64,000 bases of DNA from Aquatica leii (Eukaryota > Arthropoda > Insecta > Coleoptera > Lampyridae). The notes under the pieces are model-generated. The model searched no databases and was not told the DNA's origin. It worked only from the letters and a program-made list of their open reading frames with translations. The stretch lies in NCBI GenBank assembly GCA_035610365.1, contig CM069435.1, positions 80,571,389 through 80,635,388 of the forward strand. Reading direction: 5' to 3'. Below, piece by piece: positions 1 to 12,506 of the stretch. A program made the translations under genes and the position numbers. The number at the start of each line of letters is the position of its first letter. Within the stretch, counting starts at the first letter, position 1.

Positions 1-129
1 GTAAACGTTTATGATGGCGTTGTCAAGGATAGCTTAAGTCAACCTTGATTATAAAACCAGTATAATAAATAATTATCAAATTAAAGTTAATGTCGACTCT
101 AATAAAGAACATAGAGGTCTGACAACTTT

Positions 130-740
130 AATAAGCGAGGCTAACATGAAATGGCACTCATATTAAAACAAATGCTCTCGATCTAGTAAGGTAATGGTCA
201 GGAATTTGCATCCTACTACTTCCGCAAAAGAAATTTCCAGGAAACTAGAAGACAGAAAATTCAAGATCATATAAGTAATTCAAAAACTTAAGAGAACTAC
301 CTCCAACAACAAGGTAAGCTACATCCATTTGCCACTGTATATGTTGGTTTTTCGATAAATCAGAAAATGTAAACAAAATTTATGGTCTCCAACATATCAA
401 CCACATAAGAATCAAAATAGAAGCAGTAAGAAGTAGCAAGATCATTCCGCAATGTAAAAGATTTCTAAGACACGGTCACACATGGAGATTCTGCAAAAGA
501 GCACTTGCTTGCGTGAAATGTACTTGGTACATTAGCTGCAAAAAAATCACTCTGCTAGCTACAGGGGTTGTAAAATAGCAATTGAGTTACAAAAGAGACA
601 AAATGGTGTCAGGAGCAAGAAAGTTACACCTCAACCGACACAAATTGTCTCTAATACATCAGCGAAACCTTGTGCCGAAAGCATGCAACACAAATCAGCA
701 GAGGCAGTACCTGCTCCATCGACATCTGAAGCATCTATTA
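130..740 (+). pseudogene. Jockey ORF1 (gag-like) remnant with CCHC knuckles
   Basis: Conceptual translation across frames gives the Jockey gag signature: 'KWHSY' near 150, 'VMVRNLHPTTSAKEI' near 195-235, then 'CKRFLRHGHTWRFC' followed by 'CVKC' near 450-530. The last two blocks are the CX2CX4HX4C-type zinc knuckles of these nucleic-acid-binding proteins. Gag binds the element RNA in the cytoplasmic particle. The gene has in-frame stops and frame changes. Its start may lie before base 1. Confidence 0.7.
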
Positions 741-748
741 TGTAGCTT

Positions 749-2545
749 ATGCAAAATATAATGAAAACATTAAATCGTGCCAATGTAAGACTCGACAAAC
801 TAGAAGGCAGGAGTACTGGTACTATACCTACGTATTATTACCTGGAATGCCAATGGCATATTAAACAAAAACACGACCTTAAAATATTCTTAAACACTCA
901 ACACATTGATGTCTGTCTCAATTTTGAAACACGTGTGACAAACCAATCCTACCTTAAAATAAAAAGATACAAAACATATCACACCATTCATCCAGACAAC
1001 CAAGCCAGGGATTGTAGTGAAATTATAATAACAGATAAGATCAACCACTATGAAGAGTGTCATCATCAAATAGATAATATACAACTAACAGTGGTTGGAA
1101 TCATGTTTCTAAAACAGAAACCGAGAGTGGGAGCTGTATCTTACCCACCAAGACACAATCTTAAAAAAACAATTGTTTTACACTCTTGAAACACCTTGGC
1201 GAAAGATTTATTGTTGGAGAAGACATCAACTCAAAACAAGTAGACCGAAAGCCCAAGTTAACTACGACCAAAAGTAAAGAACTTAGAAAAGCAGTACAGG
1301 AACTAAACTGGAACTATTATTCAACAGGCAGACCAACGCACTGACCCACTGATCCTTTTAGATTAACTCGACTTCCTAATCTCTAGAAAAGTGTCGCCTA
1401 ACTTTATAGAAGTAGAAGAAAACTTTGATATAGATTCTGATCACTCAGCAGTCATCTTGACACTAAGTGAAACAATAACTTAAAAAAAAAGAACAGGAAC
1501 AACCCTCACTAACAAAACTACTGACTGGGAAATATTAACTTTCAAAACAATATCAACCTAAATATTAGCTTCAGAACAAGTGAGCAACTAGAAAAAGAAA
1601 CTGAAAACTTCACCAGTCTTATGCAAACTGCGACATATAACAACACTAAAAAGATAACACACGTAACTAAAGATGTAAATTATCCAGCCGAGATCAAAGA
1701 ATTTTCTAAAGATAAACAAAGAGTTAAAGGAAGATGGCAGCAATCGAGGGATCCCACAGAAAAATCATACTTAATAACAAAACTCAGCAGCTAAGAAAAG
1801 AAATACAATAGCTTAAAGAAAAATCTTTAAGATCCTATCTACAAAAACTGACAGCATATGACTGATTATTCGCTCGGAAAGCAACTAAGAGGAAAGACCT
1901 GTAAGCTCTATTCCTCCTATTAGAAACAACGATGGACCATGAGCCAGAGACAATAAACAAAAAACTGACTTGCTCGCCGAGCATTTGGCTGAGATATTCA
2001 CTCCTAATCAAGAGCAGATAAATCACATTATGAATGAGGTGGACAACTCAAGATTTGAAAATACCACATCAGTTACCCTAAGAGAAATAATAGCTGAAGA
2101 GATAATAATGAACCTGAACTTAAACTAAGTATCAGGGTTCGATCTAATTATTAAAAAAATTCTACATCTGCCCACAAAGGGCATTGTAATGCTCACATAT
2201 CTGTTCAACGTAGCTTTTAGACTGAAACATATTTTTGCCTCGTGGGAAGTTGCGTAAGTGATCATGCTGCCAAAGTCAGGTCAACAACCCAATTATATCA
2301 AATCCTATAGGCCGATAATCTCAAAACTCTTTAAAAAGCTGCCGCTCAAAAGGCCAATAATAGACAGTAATTGCCTGATCCCAGATTATCAATTTCAAAT
2401 CAAGGAACAGAACACGACAATAACCCAGGTGCATAGAATAACTGACATGACAAGTCTGGTCTGCAATTTTTTTAGACGTCGCCCAAACCTTCGACAAAGG
2501 TTGGCATGAAAGGTTGATACATAAATTAAACTAAATGCGTAAAAT
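749..2545 (+). pseudogene. Jockey ORF2 remnant: AP-like endonuclease and partial reverse transcriptase
   Basis: ORF2 of Jockey elements nicks target DNA and reverse-transcribes the element RNA. The endonuclease is readable near 826-1090 ('DVCLNFETRVTNQSYLK', 'YKTYHTIHPDN') and ends near 1420-1480 with 'DSDHSAVILTLSE', the conserved SDH block. RT begins near 2170, with 'SYRPIISKLFKKL' near 2300 and 'QVHRITDM' near 2430. The YADD catalytic block is absent because the element ends at about 2545. The longest uninterrupted frames are 146 and 83 codons. The frame changes several times. Confidence 0.8.
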
Positions 2546-4000
2546 CAGCGTTTGTAAATAATAAATAAAAAGACTTGATTTTTACAGATTATTTGTTGAT
2601 GATGAAGTTATTTCTCTTCTAATTAGAAAGACAATCTTGGATGCCAAACAGAAAACCATTGAAAGGACTGTAAATAATTCATTGAAAAGATACCAACAGT
2701 GACGAGGTATTTTTCTTTCTTGGATTCAGAATTTGGATGGATTTAGATCAAAAATCGTCTTTTTTTTAGAGCTAAAATTGGTTATATAAAAATGATGTCA
2801 CGAAATTGACCAGCTTCAGGCAAAAAGGTTTGAAGCTTTACTATCGCAATTTAATTTTTCCAACAGTAAATTGGTTAATCCAACTGTTCATTGTGTTTAC
2901 AAAATAAGCGCTTTAGTTGGTTTGATAAATACGAAGTTTTAGGATGCTTGTACTCTTAATACACACCTATGCATATATGAAACAATAATTCCTTTTTGAG
3001 ACCGCTTAAGCTTGTGCCAGTACGTACCTGACAGACGCCACAAATGTAGCATAAAAGTCTTCAAATGATGCCACAACAAACGTTATACTTACAGCATTAA
3101 AGTTTATGAACAAAAACAAACTATACAAAATCGAAATGTTCTTGCAACCAATGTTTTAATGTAGCTCATGGCACTCGTTTAATTGGTACATTTCGTTCAG
3201 TTCAAGAATTTAATCCAAACCTCTCACCACCGCAGAACTTTTTGAAAGAACAAAAAAAATATACTATTTCTGACAACCAAATCAGTCCCAAGAATGACCA
3301 AAATAGAAACTAAATGTGAAGCAGAAAGAAAACGTTTGTAGTATAATTTGTCTAAAGCGTTTATTGATAGGTACCTGAGATCAAAAGACATCATACGGTT
3401 CGCCAGTTTGTCGCAATATCGAAAACTAAGTATAGAATAACTGGAAAATAATGCAATAGTTAACTACAATTTTTAGAGATAACATTGCACTCGCAATTTT
3501 CAACACTTACATCAATGTTCTTAATGTTAATGAAGAAACTGAAGCTGCCCTGAATTCAAATTAGAAGAAACAAAAATAGAGGACGATGATGTGAAACACG
3601 CTGAAAACTGGGTTTGAGATGTACTGGTTGCATTCAAAAGTTTTTATGCATAAACTGTTTTTTTGTTATGCACATTGTAGCATTGCTAAAAAAAAGGTAT
3701 TTAGCTACTTTTTTGTCTTAACAGAATAAAAGATTCAAAAATAAACTGTTTACTTCATTTTATTCTGTGCCCACATTTGATACACATGGTCTATATTCAT
3801 GGCCAGCTATAATTTTTATCATTCGAATCGCATATAATAGAGTGGGAAAAAGTCCAAGTTACTTAAACGTAGCCAGAAACTAAAAACCATGTTTATTTTT
3901 GCCTATTTAAACAAATGACTTCATGGGTAAAGTTTGATATAATACACTCTGGAGATTAAAGTATGTCCCCGGATTAGGTTACAAAAAGGAAAACAAATGT
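2546..4000. other. Unassigned stretch between LINE and BEL/Pao remnant
   Basis: No open frame of useful length. Short peptide-like stretches appear on the plus strand, for example 'EFKLEETKIEDDDVKHAENW' near 3550-3615 and a cysteine-containing stretch near 3130-3165. They suggest an old, badly decayed coding sequence or transposase, but I cannot name a family. The rest is AT-rich filler. Confidence 0.4.
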
Positions 4001-4059
4001 ATTACTTGCATAACAGTTTTTGGTATTGCGATACGGAATTCAGTCAAAAAGCTTGCAAG

Positions 4060-4640
4060 TAATTGGAGTCATGACTTGATCGAGTAATTGGCCAAAAATT
4101 CAAAACTGCTTCTATCTGTGCAAGCAGAGTATAAAGCTCTCCGAACGATAACGTTTGGTTACCAACTAATCTATATAAGTGAATTTTTACCGAATTTACT
4201 CCTGCATCGCTCAGACCATTGAAATGTAGCGCCGCTAAAAGATTGAATCTCCATTCTATATCAGGTTTTTAAGTAGCGTATTCCACAAGTTTCAAAAGCT
4301 GTCGGTTAGCGCCAATAAAGTTTATTCCTTGGCCACTAAAAATGATGTTGCATCTGCCTCTGTGCGAGACGAATCGTCTAAAAGCTGCTATGAATGCTTC
4401 AGATGATGGATTAGAGATCACTTCAAGATGAACTGTCTTAATTGCACAACATACAAACACACAGGCTTAAGCCTTTATGGTTTTTCTACCTCTCGTCTTG
4501 CTCAGAGTAATAGTAAACGGCCCTGCGTAATCAATGCTTACAACCGAGAATAGATTAAGTTCCGACACGCGAAGTTGAGGTAAATCTGGTAACCTGGATG
4601 TAGGTTGGTTATGTGTGTATACGCGATAATGATTTATGTC
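4060..4640 (-). pseudogene. BEL/Pao integrase remnant
   Basis: On the minus strand the frame reads 'VSIDYAGPFTITLSKTRGRK' near 4480-4550, one stop, then 'AIKTVHLEVISNPSSEAFIA' and 'GINFIGANRQLLKL'. This is the BEL/Pao integrase catalytic core. The first Asp (DYAGPF) is present. The second, normally within SDNGTNF, is lost (SGQGINF). After a frame change, 'VNSVKIHLYRLVGNQTLSF' and 'LLAQIEAVLN' near 4090-4190 match the conserved region downstream of the core. The protein is inactive by sequence. Confidence 0.85.
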
Positions 4641-5052
4641 ACTCTATTATTACTTGATAGTAAGAGCGAGTGCTTGAGTCATCCACCCACCCTGAGACAT
4701 CCCTCTTGATGTATAAACGATGTATGTTGTACTTGTTTTATGATTTTAGTTAAAGATGTTTGCACCTCTAATGCGTCAAATTTCCAAATGTTCTAGGTTT
4801 AGAATGTTTACAATTTTTTAAAAACTTTAAGATAAATGCAAAAACATCTAGTATCCTTTTAAATGAAGAATAACGTACCATAAGTTCGTCGATGACGTGG
4901 CGCTCGTACGACATAGTTAAGGTGGTACTTCTGGCTTCTTCTACGACAATAAGTTCTAATGCTGAAGGATGTTTAGGCTATAAGTAGTATGCTTTAGAAA
5001 GCCAGTTAAGACCATTCCACCAGAGTGCGTGAATAAAAAGTTGCTTAGGTGC

Positions 5053-6154
5053 TTAATCTACGAGATCCGCAATCTGCTGGATTTTCAGCGGATGGGATGT
5101 AGTGCCATTGAGTATTGGGAATTTTGTCTTGAATGTGTTCGCAATGAAAGTTTTCCAGAGATGAAGCGAAGAGCATATCCAGGACAAAGCCGCCTGACTG
5201 TCAGACCAAGCATGTATTTTATGAATATTAACAAAAGGTGTCAAAGTCTACCTTATTGTTGACACAACATTTGCGAGAAGTAAAGCAGCACATAATTCGT
5301 CGGTCTTCGGATTCCATTTGAGACCAAGTACTTTGATAAAAGATGGCTCTTCTTTATTAAAATCTATAATATGTGGCAGTTCGTCGTTGCAAACTGTGTT
5401 TAATAACTCTTGATTGTTGCTGGCCCATTTGCGTAGGTTAAATTTTCCACAGGACATCAAATTGATAAGCTCTTGTTGCAGAGCTTTGGTTCTGCTAAAG
5501 TCGTTTCCCCCGTATATGATGTCGTTAACATAAATGTGGTGATTCACAACGTACGCTGCGTTAGGATACTTCTCTCCGTAGCGTGCAACAAGTTCTTGTA
5601 CAGTGCGGTTAGCCAAATATGGCTTGATACACCATACGTAACGCCAAATAGTTCTTTGGTAATCTCGATGTTGAGTTTCAAAGAAACCACTCTAATTTTT
5701 GACATGATACTATCAGGCTTTTGCACGCAGTGATGCGTAATGTAATACGCAGTAGTAGATTTAGCTTATGCTTGCGGAATAATAGTCATGTGATCAGTGT
5801 TTAAATAATCAAGCATAAACTCTTAATATAATTTATGTAATGATAAATTGCGTAAAACTCTAGACTCTAATAGAAGATATTTGCGAATAGCTTGGTTGTA
5901 GAAGTTACCTAGTTGTAGTTATCTGTTCTTAAACGGAAGAGAAACAACAAATCTTCCACCCTCTTCTTGTCTAACAGTATTTTTAAAAATTTGTTCACAT
6001 TGGTCGTCTTCAGGGATACAGTTGGGTTTTTTAAAATAACGTGATCAATTTCCCAGAACTTTTGTAAACACCGATCAAGAGACGGTTGTATAGAGAAATG
6101 ACTATTCAACAATGACGTGTCTAACATTTTCCACCAATGAAGTTGTTGCATCAC
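5053..6154 (-). pseudogene. BEL/Pao pol: reverse transcriptase and RNase H remnant
   Basis: The N-terminal RT linker is seen as 'LQKFWEID' near 6050, followed after a frame shift by 'CEQIFKNTVRQEEGGRFVV' near 5950-6000, a block typical of Pao polyproteins. The RT core includes 'HIYVNDIIYGG' near 5515-5545: the catalytic YVDD has become YVND, which should abolish polymerase activity. 'FNLRKWASN' and 'VLGLKWNPKTDEL' follow near 5300-5450. RNase H continues at 5053-5244 with 'IHAWSDSQAALSWI'. The longest open piece is 122 codons. Confidence 0.85.
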
Positions 6155-6236
6155 AACCTTGTCGGAATTGGAGTGATATGAATGAAAAAAATATGAAAAG
6201 TGGATATATGAACAAATTAACTATTATTTTACACTA

Positions 6237-6440
6237 ATTCAAAGTACTTCCAACACGATGAATGGCCAGCGCACTATTCGAGTATTGTTTGCGATTGGCA
6301 AAAGTCCAAATTTCGCAACAAATGGATAAGAAAGAATGGTCCAATTTTACGGCCACTGCAAAGTCCAGATTTGAAAATTTTCTATTTTTATTTGTGGCAA
6401 ATCTTTTTAAGCGAATAGTTGTAATAATAATATACATATT
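6237..6440 (+). pseudogene. Tc1/mariner (IS630)-type transposase C-terminal fragment
   Basis: Translation gives 'FQHDEWPAHYSSIVCDW' and then a WIRKNGP..RPLQSPDLKIFYFYLW-like run. This is the 'FQ(H/Q)DGAPAHY...RWIGRGGP..WPPRSPDL..LDFFLW' signature of a very common insect DDE transposase family. The Asp of the HD motif and the PDL Asp are visible. Nothing N-terminal to this is present, and no terminal repeats were found. It abuts the 5' side of the BEL/Pao remnant. Confidence 0.75.
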
Positions 6441-9069
6441 TTGACACAGTGGTAAGATAAAAAGTCAAAAAATTAGTTATTTATTTATTACCTGCAAAAG
6501 TTGAATAAAACAAATTTTGGAACTCAATAAAATTAATAAAATCCATAATTAATTTATTGCGATAATAACTTATAAAAAAATCTTTATTTTTGTATTTGAC
6601 TATTAATTGGAACATAAGCCTTTACTGTTAATACAAAAACTTTTGCAAAATAGAATTAGTAATAATAGACGTAGTTTTAATGATGAAGCTTTGTTCGTTT
6701 TAACAATGCAAACAAACTCTATAAATTCAACTAAAAACATTTGTATATTGGTGGTTACGAACGTGATAAATGCTTTGAATAAATAATCGACGGCAACAAA
6801 AATATTTTTTTCTGAATTATTATTGAAGCTAAAGCTTTGGAATATAATATAGAAAGAAAAATTGATCCCAGCTTCAGAATTTGGTTATTTTTAAGAAATA
6901 ACAAAACCGTTATTGACGTTAACGCTAATAATGGTAGAAGCAAAAAACAAAATGCCACAAATGTGTGGAAAAATAAATAGCATCTAAAGATGGCTAATCT
7001 TATAATCTAAAACAATTTTAATACTGTTACAACATAATAAACATTATGCCAGTGTAGAAAGATGACAAGATTACGTTAACTTCTTACTTAGTAAGGACAA
7101 AATAGCGTTTGTGCCAATAATATACGCTAACAATGCGACGTAAGTTTATCTTTCTATAGTAAATATAAATAAAATTGTTAGCAATTAGTAGTTAAAAAAA
7201 AGCTTTAAAACTATAAACATTAAAATGCAAAATACGGTTTAAACGGGGCATAAAATTAAAAAATCAAACTACTTTTAACTTTCAAGAAGTAAATAGACCG
7301 ATTCATTTGAGTTTTCTTGCAATGTATATGTTTAATTACCATAAGTGTAATTTCGTCTGAAATCTTAATTATATAGTAGTTGTAGAAGCTCTTCAGATTC
7401 AAACATTAATCTGTAAATCATAACCGCGACAGTAATTAATGACAGAAACACAAATGGATTTTTTTATACCGAGTACTAATAATTTATAAAAGAAAACAGA
7501 AAAATAACCGAATTAAACTGCAGCATGGAAAAGTTGTTCCGCGATTTCCAGCTTATAAGAAAGTTTAAAGTTAATGTTTTTAGGCACGCAATTTATCATA
7601 GTCAAATATAACGAAGTATTTTTGGTTTTGAATTTATAGAGAAAAAAGTGCATAAATATTTTTTAAAGTTTTCCTTGTTTAAATATTAGCTCGACAAAAA
7701 AAAACGGCAAGACATTTTTCATTTTCTTTTTTTTAAGAAAATTTAATATTAAAATCTCAATAATAAATCATTTGTTCCTTTTGCGATCATCTTAATCGTC
7801 GGTTCGTGTATAAGCTCCAGGTTTATTAAAGCTCTTTCAAGGTTTAAGCACACACTTATTGTCATTCTGTATTTAAGTTGAATTGTTTTCTTCCGGCACG
7901 GCGCCTACTCGGATTAAGCGCCGTAATTAACCGTGACTCACGAGAAATGTTGCAATATATTTGCTGTAATTATGTAACGTATAAAATTTAATAAAATCAT
8001 ATTGATATTAATGAATTTAAGGTCAACTAATGGAATGGTAAAGCGGCACAGTTTAATTATCTGGGATTAATTTGTAAAAGCACCTGTCACTTTATTAATT
8101 TGGATTTATGCTATCAAATTTTTCATCGGCATTACCGCAATGTCAGTTATTTATGTTTTTCATTATGAAAGGCTTAAGCTCTAAATTACGCTTCTAATTT
8201 TAATTGTATATTAGCAAGACAGCAATATCTTCTAGGTATTAATTTTTCTATAAGAAAACGATGGAAAATTCTGCCGTGTTTGTTCACGTTCTAAATTTGA
8301 CGTATATTACAGTATCGTATGCGTAAATGTAAAACAACTAAAACATAAAAACTGATTTAAGTTTTTAAACAAATCTTTAACCGTAGTCGTTTCTGTGTTC
8401 ATCCTTTTTTACTTAATCGAAACTTGAAATCTGAATTTAAAATTATGATTTTGTGTACATTACGGAAATGTGCCAATTTAAGTTTCAAATTACTCGAATT
8501 TAAATATCACAGTTGAACGTTGTGTTTCCATATTAGTGAAGACATTATCATAAATATTCAATTTATTGTAAAAACCAACAACTAAAAGTTCATTATCAAA
8601 TTTTTAAATGCTAGGAGTTTTTAATGTGTTCGTCAACAAGCAGTACAGAAAACTACAAATTTTATCGATTAACATAAATTAAAATTCTTTAATAATACGT
8701 ATCAAGTTATCAAATATCAAGTTACTTAAAAATTAAATTAGTTTCTTACAAATATGTACCTTCTACGTCTTGACTTACGTCTATAAATGTTAAAATTGCA
8801 AATAATTCTTATCTTTAATTTTGTTCCCAATTAATCTTCTGTTTCCAGTTTTTTTCTTAGTATTCTTATATAAAGTAAATACGAATTTAAATTTTATGTC
8901 TATTTAATATCCTGCTTAATTATTAAAATATTTTGTACCATTTTTGGCGTTAGTTAAATCTTGTATTTCAAAAACAGATTACTAAATTAAAAATATAAAA
9001 AAAACATTCTAGGCATTCTAGGTTACGACGTATATTGAACTTATCTCCAAACTACAAAAAATTATTTAT
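6441..9069. other. AT-rich gene-free stretch
   Basis: About 2.6 kb of strongly AT-biased sequence without a supportable gene. The only compact GC-rich spot is near 7890-7925, where CGGCGC and GCGCCG flank a 12-base loop. A similar motif (TTCTTCCGG.ACG followed by GGCGCC) recurs near 12173-12200, so both may belong to an old repeat. Confidence 0.5.
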
Positions 9070-9089
9070 TAAACTTGTTCGTAAAGCCT

Positions 9090-10345
9090 GAAAGCACTAC
9101 GACTCGTCTTCGAGTCGTCTTTGATGCATCTGCAAAGGCGTCTAATGGACTCTCGTTAAATGACTTTTTTTATTCTGATAAACTTTTGCACATTTTCTGT
9201 TGCTTTCTCAAGTGATATTTCTCAGATGTATCGTCAGCTTTTCCTCAGCCCAACCTGTACAAGAATTCAATATGGACACAGTCACTTATGGAGTAAACAG
9301 CGTACACTTTTAGAATTAGCTAACGCTGTTCTTTAGCTGCAGAAGTTTTAAAAAATCACGTTTATGTTGATGATGTAGTTACTGGTGCAAACTCCTTAGA
9401 AGAAGCGTTTAAATTACAAATGCAACTAACAAACCTTTTGGTTTCGGCAGGTTTTGAATTAAGAAAATGAGCTAGCAACTCTCATCATATTCTAAAAAAC
9501 CTTTATTCATATTTACCATCACCTGTAGCATTTGATAACAAAGCTCCTAGTTTTATTAAAGTTACTGGATTACAGTGGGATTCTACAAAAGATATATTTT
9601 TGTCCAACACCGGCGTTACTTTACAAAAAGCTTCTTATCCAAAAGTTATGGACCTCGAAATCGGCTTGGTCTGTACCAGAAGAAATTCGTATCGCTTGGC
9701 AGAATTTTCAGTCGCTTGCTTACGTAATTTACATATATCTCGTTATATCTTTTCAAAAAATCAACATCTAATAGAAGTACATGGATTTTCAGACGGTTGT
9801 CAAATTGGCTACGTGTACGTTCGCATTATTTACAATTTGCAACATACAGAAACATCCTTGATCTGTGCTAAAACTAAGGTTGCTCCGATAAAAACGATTT
9901 CATTGCTTTGTTTATAGCTATTAGGCTTAGCATTGCTTTCAAATCTCATTGCAAAGCTTTTAGAAGACCAAGTATTTGCTTTTGCAAAGATTTAGTCTTA
10001 ACTTGACTTTCTTAATATCCAAATCGTTAGAAAACGTTTGTCGCTAACTGCACTTCGTACATCCAAGAACTGCTTCCATCAGCATTATGGCGTTACGTTC
10101 CTTCTAGGGATAACCGCGCTGATCATGCATCTCGTGGCTTATTACAATCTCATTTGTTAAATTGCAACGTTTGGTGGAAAAGACCTCGTTGGTTATTGGA
10201 AGAAGAAAGTTCATGGCACGCTCAACAGTCTACTACTTTAAGGTCACATCCACAAACATTTTTAAAAGAAACCAAGATGTGCTTAAATATTTCTAGAGCC
10301 ACATTCTATGTTAACTTAACTAATAAACAAATTTTCATCACTTAG
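9090..10345 (+). pseudogene. BEL/Pao pol: reverse transcriptase and RNase H remnant
   Basis: 'VVFDASAKASNGLSLND' marks the RT fingers. 'DDVVTGANSLEEAFKLQ' near 9370-9420 is the catalytic (YV)DD block, the two Asp being kept. 'FELRK*ASNS' and 'SFIKVTGLQWDSTKDIF' near 9455-9600 follow. RNase H is seen from 9600 to about 10240 ('ALRTSKNCF', 'ADHASR'-like text in changing frames). Decay is by scattered stops and single-base shifts rather than one large deletion. The longest open pieces are 105 and 79 codons. Confidence 0.8.
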
Positions 10346-10599
10346 AAAACGTCAACGCATTCTTGCTTATGTTCTTTTTTTTGTTGCAAAAGAAAACTCG
10401 TTTAACTCTCATATCACCGCAGAAAAGCTACATTCAGCACACTTAGTTTTTGTGTATAGTATGTGCTATATAGAATTTAGGAATTTACATGAATGTCTAA
10501 AAAGGAATTATTCTTTGCCAAAGTCATTTCGTAAACTTGATCTTCTTCTTGACAAGCCAAATCTCATCAGTGTGAACAGAAGACTTAGACGCTAAAATT

Positions 10600-11460
10600 T
10601 AGAGTTTGGCGCCAAACATCTATTACTACTTCCAAGTAATCATATTTTCACTAGTCGTTTGATGGGACAAGTACACAGCAAAAACTTGCATTTTGGTTTC
10701 AACACATCTCATTACTTTTTGCTGCAACAGTTTTGGTTTTGTCTACAAGAAAGGCTTTAGGTAAATGCATGTCAAAATGTTTTTGTTGTTTTCGTGCAAC
10801 TCCTAAATCATTCACACCTCGTATGGCGGAGTTATCTTCACATCGTATCAACCAGGTGAAAGCTTTCTCGCATGGATTAAGCTGGACGTTTTCACAATCA
10901 TTTTTCTAGAACTACAGGCTTTACGACAACAAAATATTACGTTTCTGTTTTTGTGTGTTGCGCTACTAATGCAATTCATTTCAAATTAGGATCCGATCTT
11001 TCCTCAGAATCATTTTTGGCCGATTTTCGCAGATCTACCGCTCGTCGCTTGAAGAAGATAATCGTCATTTCCAAGATTTCGTTCGTCAAACTGCTGCTAA
11101 TCTTGCCATCAAATGGTATTTTAACCCTCCTGCCGTACCCCATTTTAATGGGTACATTAAAGCTGGAGTAAAATCTTTTAAAACCTCTACAGAGTTATTG
11201 GTAGTCTAATTTTGACTTATGAAGAGTTGTATACTCTGCTTATTTGCATTGAGGCATTACTCAATTCCAGGCCGCTATGCCCTTTAAGTTCGGTTCCTAA
11301 TCATTTCCAATCTTTGAGATCAGGTTACTATCTTACTTTGGAACCTTTCTCTAACATCATACCTGGCCCTGAACTGTCTCAAATAAATTTGAATCGTCTA
11401 AGTCCTTGTCAATTATTGCAACGCATGGATTCCAATTTTTGGTTGCGTTGACATAAAAAG
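10600..11460 (+). pseudogene. BEL/Pao integrase remnant
   Basis: Near 10950-11070 the translation reads 'CCATNAIHFKLGSDLSSESF' and 'LADFRRSTARR', the integrase catalytic core around the first Asp. 'TYEELYTLLICIEALLNSRP' and 'CPLSSVPNHFQSL' near 11213-11310 give the well-conserved region after the core. The zinc-binding N-terminal part (about 10680-10830) is only faintly readable. The frame changes at least three times. Confidence 0.8.
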
Positions 11461-11504
11461 TATTTACATACCCTTCACCAGCGTTCTAAATGAAATGAAG
11501 ATGT

Positions 11505-11690
11505 TCCTAATATTGACAAAGATTCATTAGTTTTAGTCAAAGATGAAAATAAACAACCGATTTTGGGGAATCTAGCTCTCGTTATTGCGGTTTACCCCGG
11601 TTCGCTGGGTGTTGTTCGCGTCGTTACAATTCATCGGGTATCCTCCAACATCGAATTGCAAAACATTGCCCTTTACCTAAGGCATAGTTT
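11505..11690 (+). pseudogene. DUF5641-like C-terminal domain of BEL/Pao pol
   Basis: The block 'LVLVKDENKQPI' followed by 'VIAVYPGSLGVVRVVTIHRV' and 'NIALYLRH' matches the domain that ends most BEL/Pao polyproteins (pattern V.V.d...P...W.LGrI....PG.DG.VRVV.V.T). It marks the 3' end of the coding region and supports the orientation of this copy. Confidence 0.75.
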
Positions 11691-12506
11691 ATCAAATATT
11701 TTGTAATATTTTTTGTTGCTTTAGTTTAATGGTTTATCGCGTTTCCATTTCAGTTTTTTAGCTAGCTTTTTCATTGTTTCCGGTGGGCGGAACGTTCGTA
11801 CACCTTAGTTTTATCACGAGAAATATTTGATAGAGTTAGTATTCGTTTGGCGTTTATCGTAGTAATTTCGACACCGCGTAACAGGGAAAACCCTGATTGC
11901 AACTTTCCCCACACTGTCCTCTAAAAACAATCACCATCAAGCTTTGGCTGGCCAGCCAAGAAAGATGTGCAAGACTTTACCTAAGTTACTTTATATTTTC
12001 CCTTGTTTGAAATAGTGGTCCTTACAATCAACACCTAATTAACTTTTGGACGCGGCGTTACAAAATTAAAATTAATAGAAACAATTAAGCTTAAGCAAAA
12101 GATTAAAAAAATGTAATTTTTTCGTTTTATAGAAAGAAATTGACTCGAAATCGTGTACCGAGAAAGCATTGTTTCTTCCGGTACGCTAAGAATGGCGCCC
12201 GTTTTTTCTTTCTTTTTATTAAAACGTTCTAGGCACGCCCCCTCACCGACACTGTTAGCCGTGGTGTCGTGGTTGTTACCAACAAGAGCCGCTGGAAAAA
12301 AGGTTTGTAACACAGTGTTCTAACAAAAAACTAATAGTTTTTTATTGTAAATTATTCCTAATGAAATTCTTTGAATGCAGAAATTAAAAAAAAAACATTG
12401 GACATCTTCGTCATAAGAACGATAAAAACAAAAACTTTTATTTTGAAAAACCACATTTAACGTATTGGACGTGATTTGATAGATTTTCTCAGTTCATAGA
12501 AGCGTA

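Larger units (their letters stand above)
1..2545 (+). mobile_element. Jockey-clade LINE, copy 1 (degenerate, 5' end possibly outside window, 3' truncated)
   Basis: A non-LTR retrotransposon on the plus strand. In order I can read the gag C-terminal half (about 130-740), the endonuclease (about 820-1470) and the N-terminal part of the reverse transcriptase (about 2150-2545). The reading frame is broken by many stops and frameshifts. Similarity stops just after the RT block ending in HERLIHKLN, so the rest of RT and the 3' UTR are missing. The same family recurs at 22445-26225 on the other strand: both have 'TWNANGIL', 'YHTIHPDN' and '.HYEE' in the endonuclease. The element is dead. Confidence 0.85.
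4000..6170 (-). mobile_element. BEL/Pao LTR retrotransposon, copy 1 (pol only, no LTRs seen)
   Basis: Reading the minus strand from 6170 to 4000 gives, in BEL/Pao order, the start of RT, the RT core, RNase H, the integrase and the post-integrase region. Gag, protease and LTRs are not recognised. The frame is broken by at least one frameshift near 5950-6000 and several stops. A second, separately decayed BEL/Pao lies at 9070-11990 on the plus strand. The two differ too much to be products of one recent burst. Confidence 0.85.
9070..11990 (+). mobile_element. BEL/Pao LTR retrotransposon, copy 2 (degenerate)
   Basis: The plus strand carries, in order: RT start ('RLRVVFDASAKASNG', near 9105-9150), RT core, RNase H, integrase and a C-terminal DUF5641-like domain ending near 11690. 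A purine-rich tract 'GGTGGGCGG' near 11782-11790 could be the polypurine tract before a 3' LTR, but I found no matching 5' LTR, so the LTR call is weak. Stops and frameshifts occur throughout. Confidence 0.85.

Noticed and set aside
7890-7925. CGGCGC/GCGCCG mini-hairpin as a regulatory site
   Set aside because: Six-base arms are too short to support a call; probably part of an old repeat.
11790-11990. 3' LTR of BEL/Pao copy 2
   Set aside because: A plausible polypurine tract precedes it, but no matching 5' LTR was found, so it is not listed as a feature.
12035-12313. 92-codon minus-strand frame downstream of the BEL/Pao copy
   Set aside because: No similarity to any family I know; lies in likely LTR or repeat sequence.
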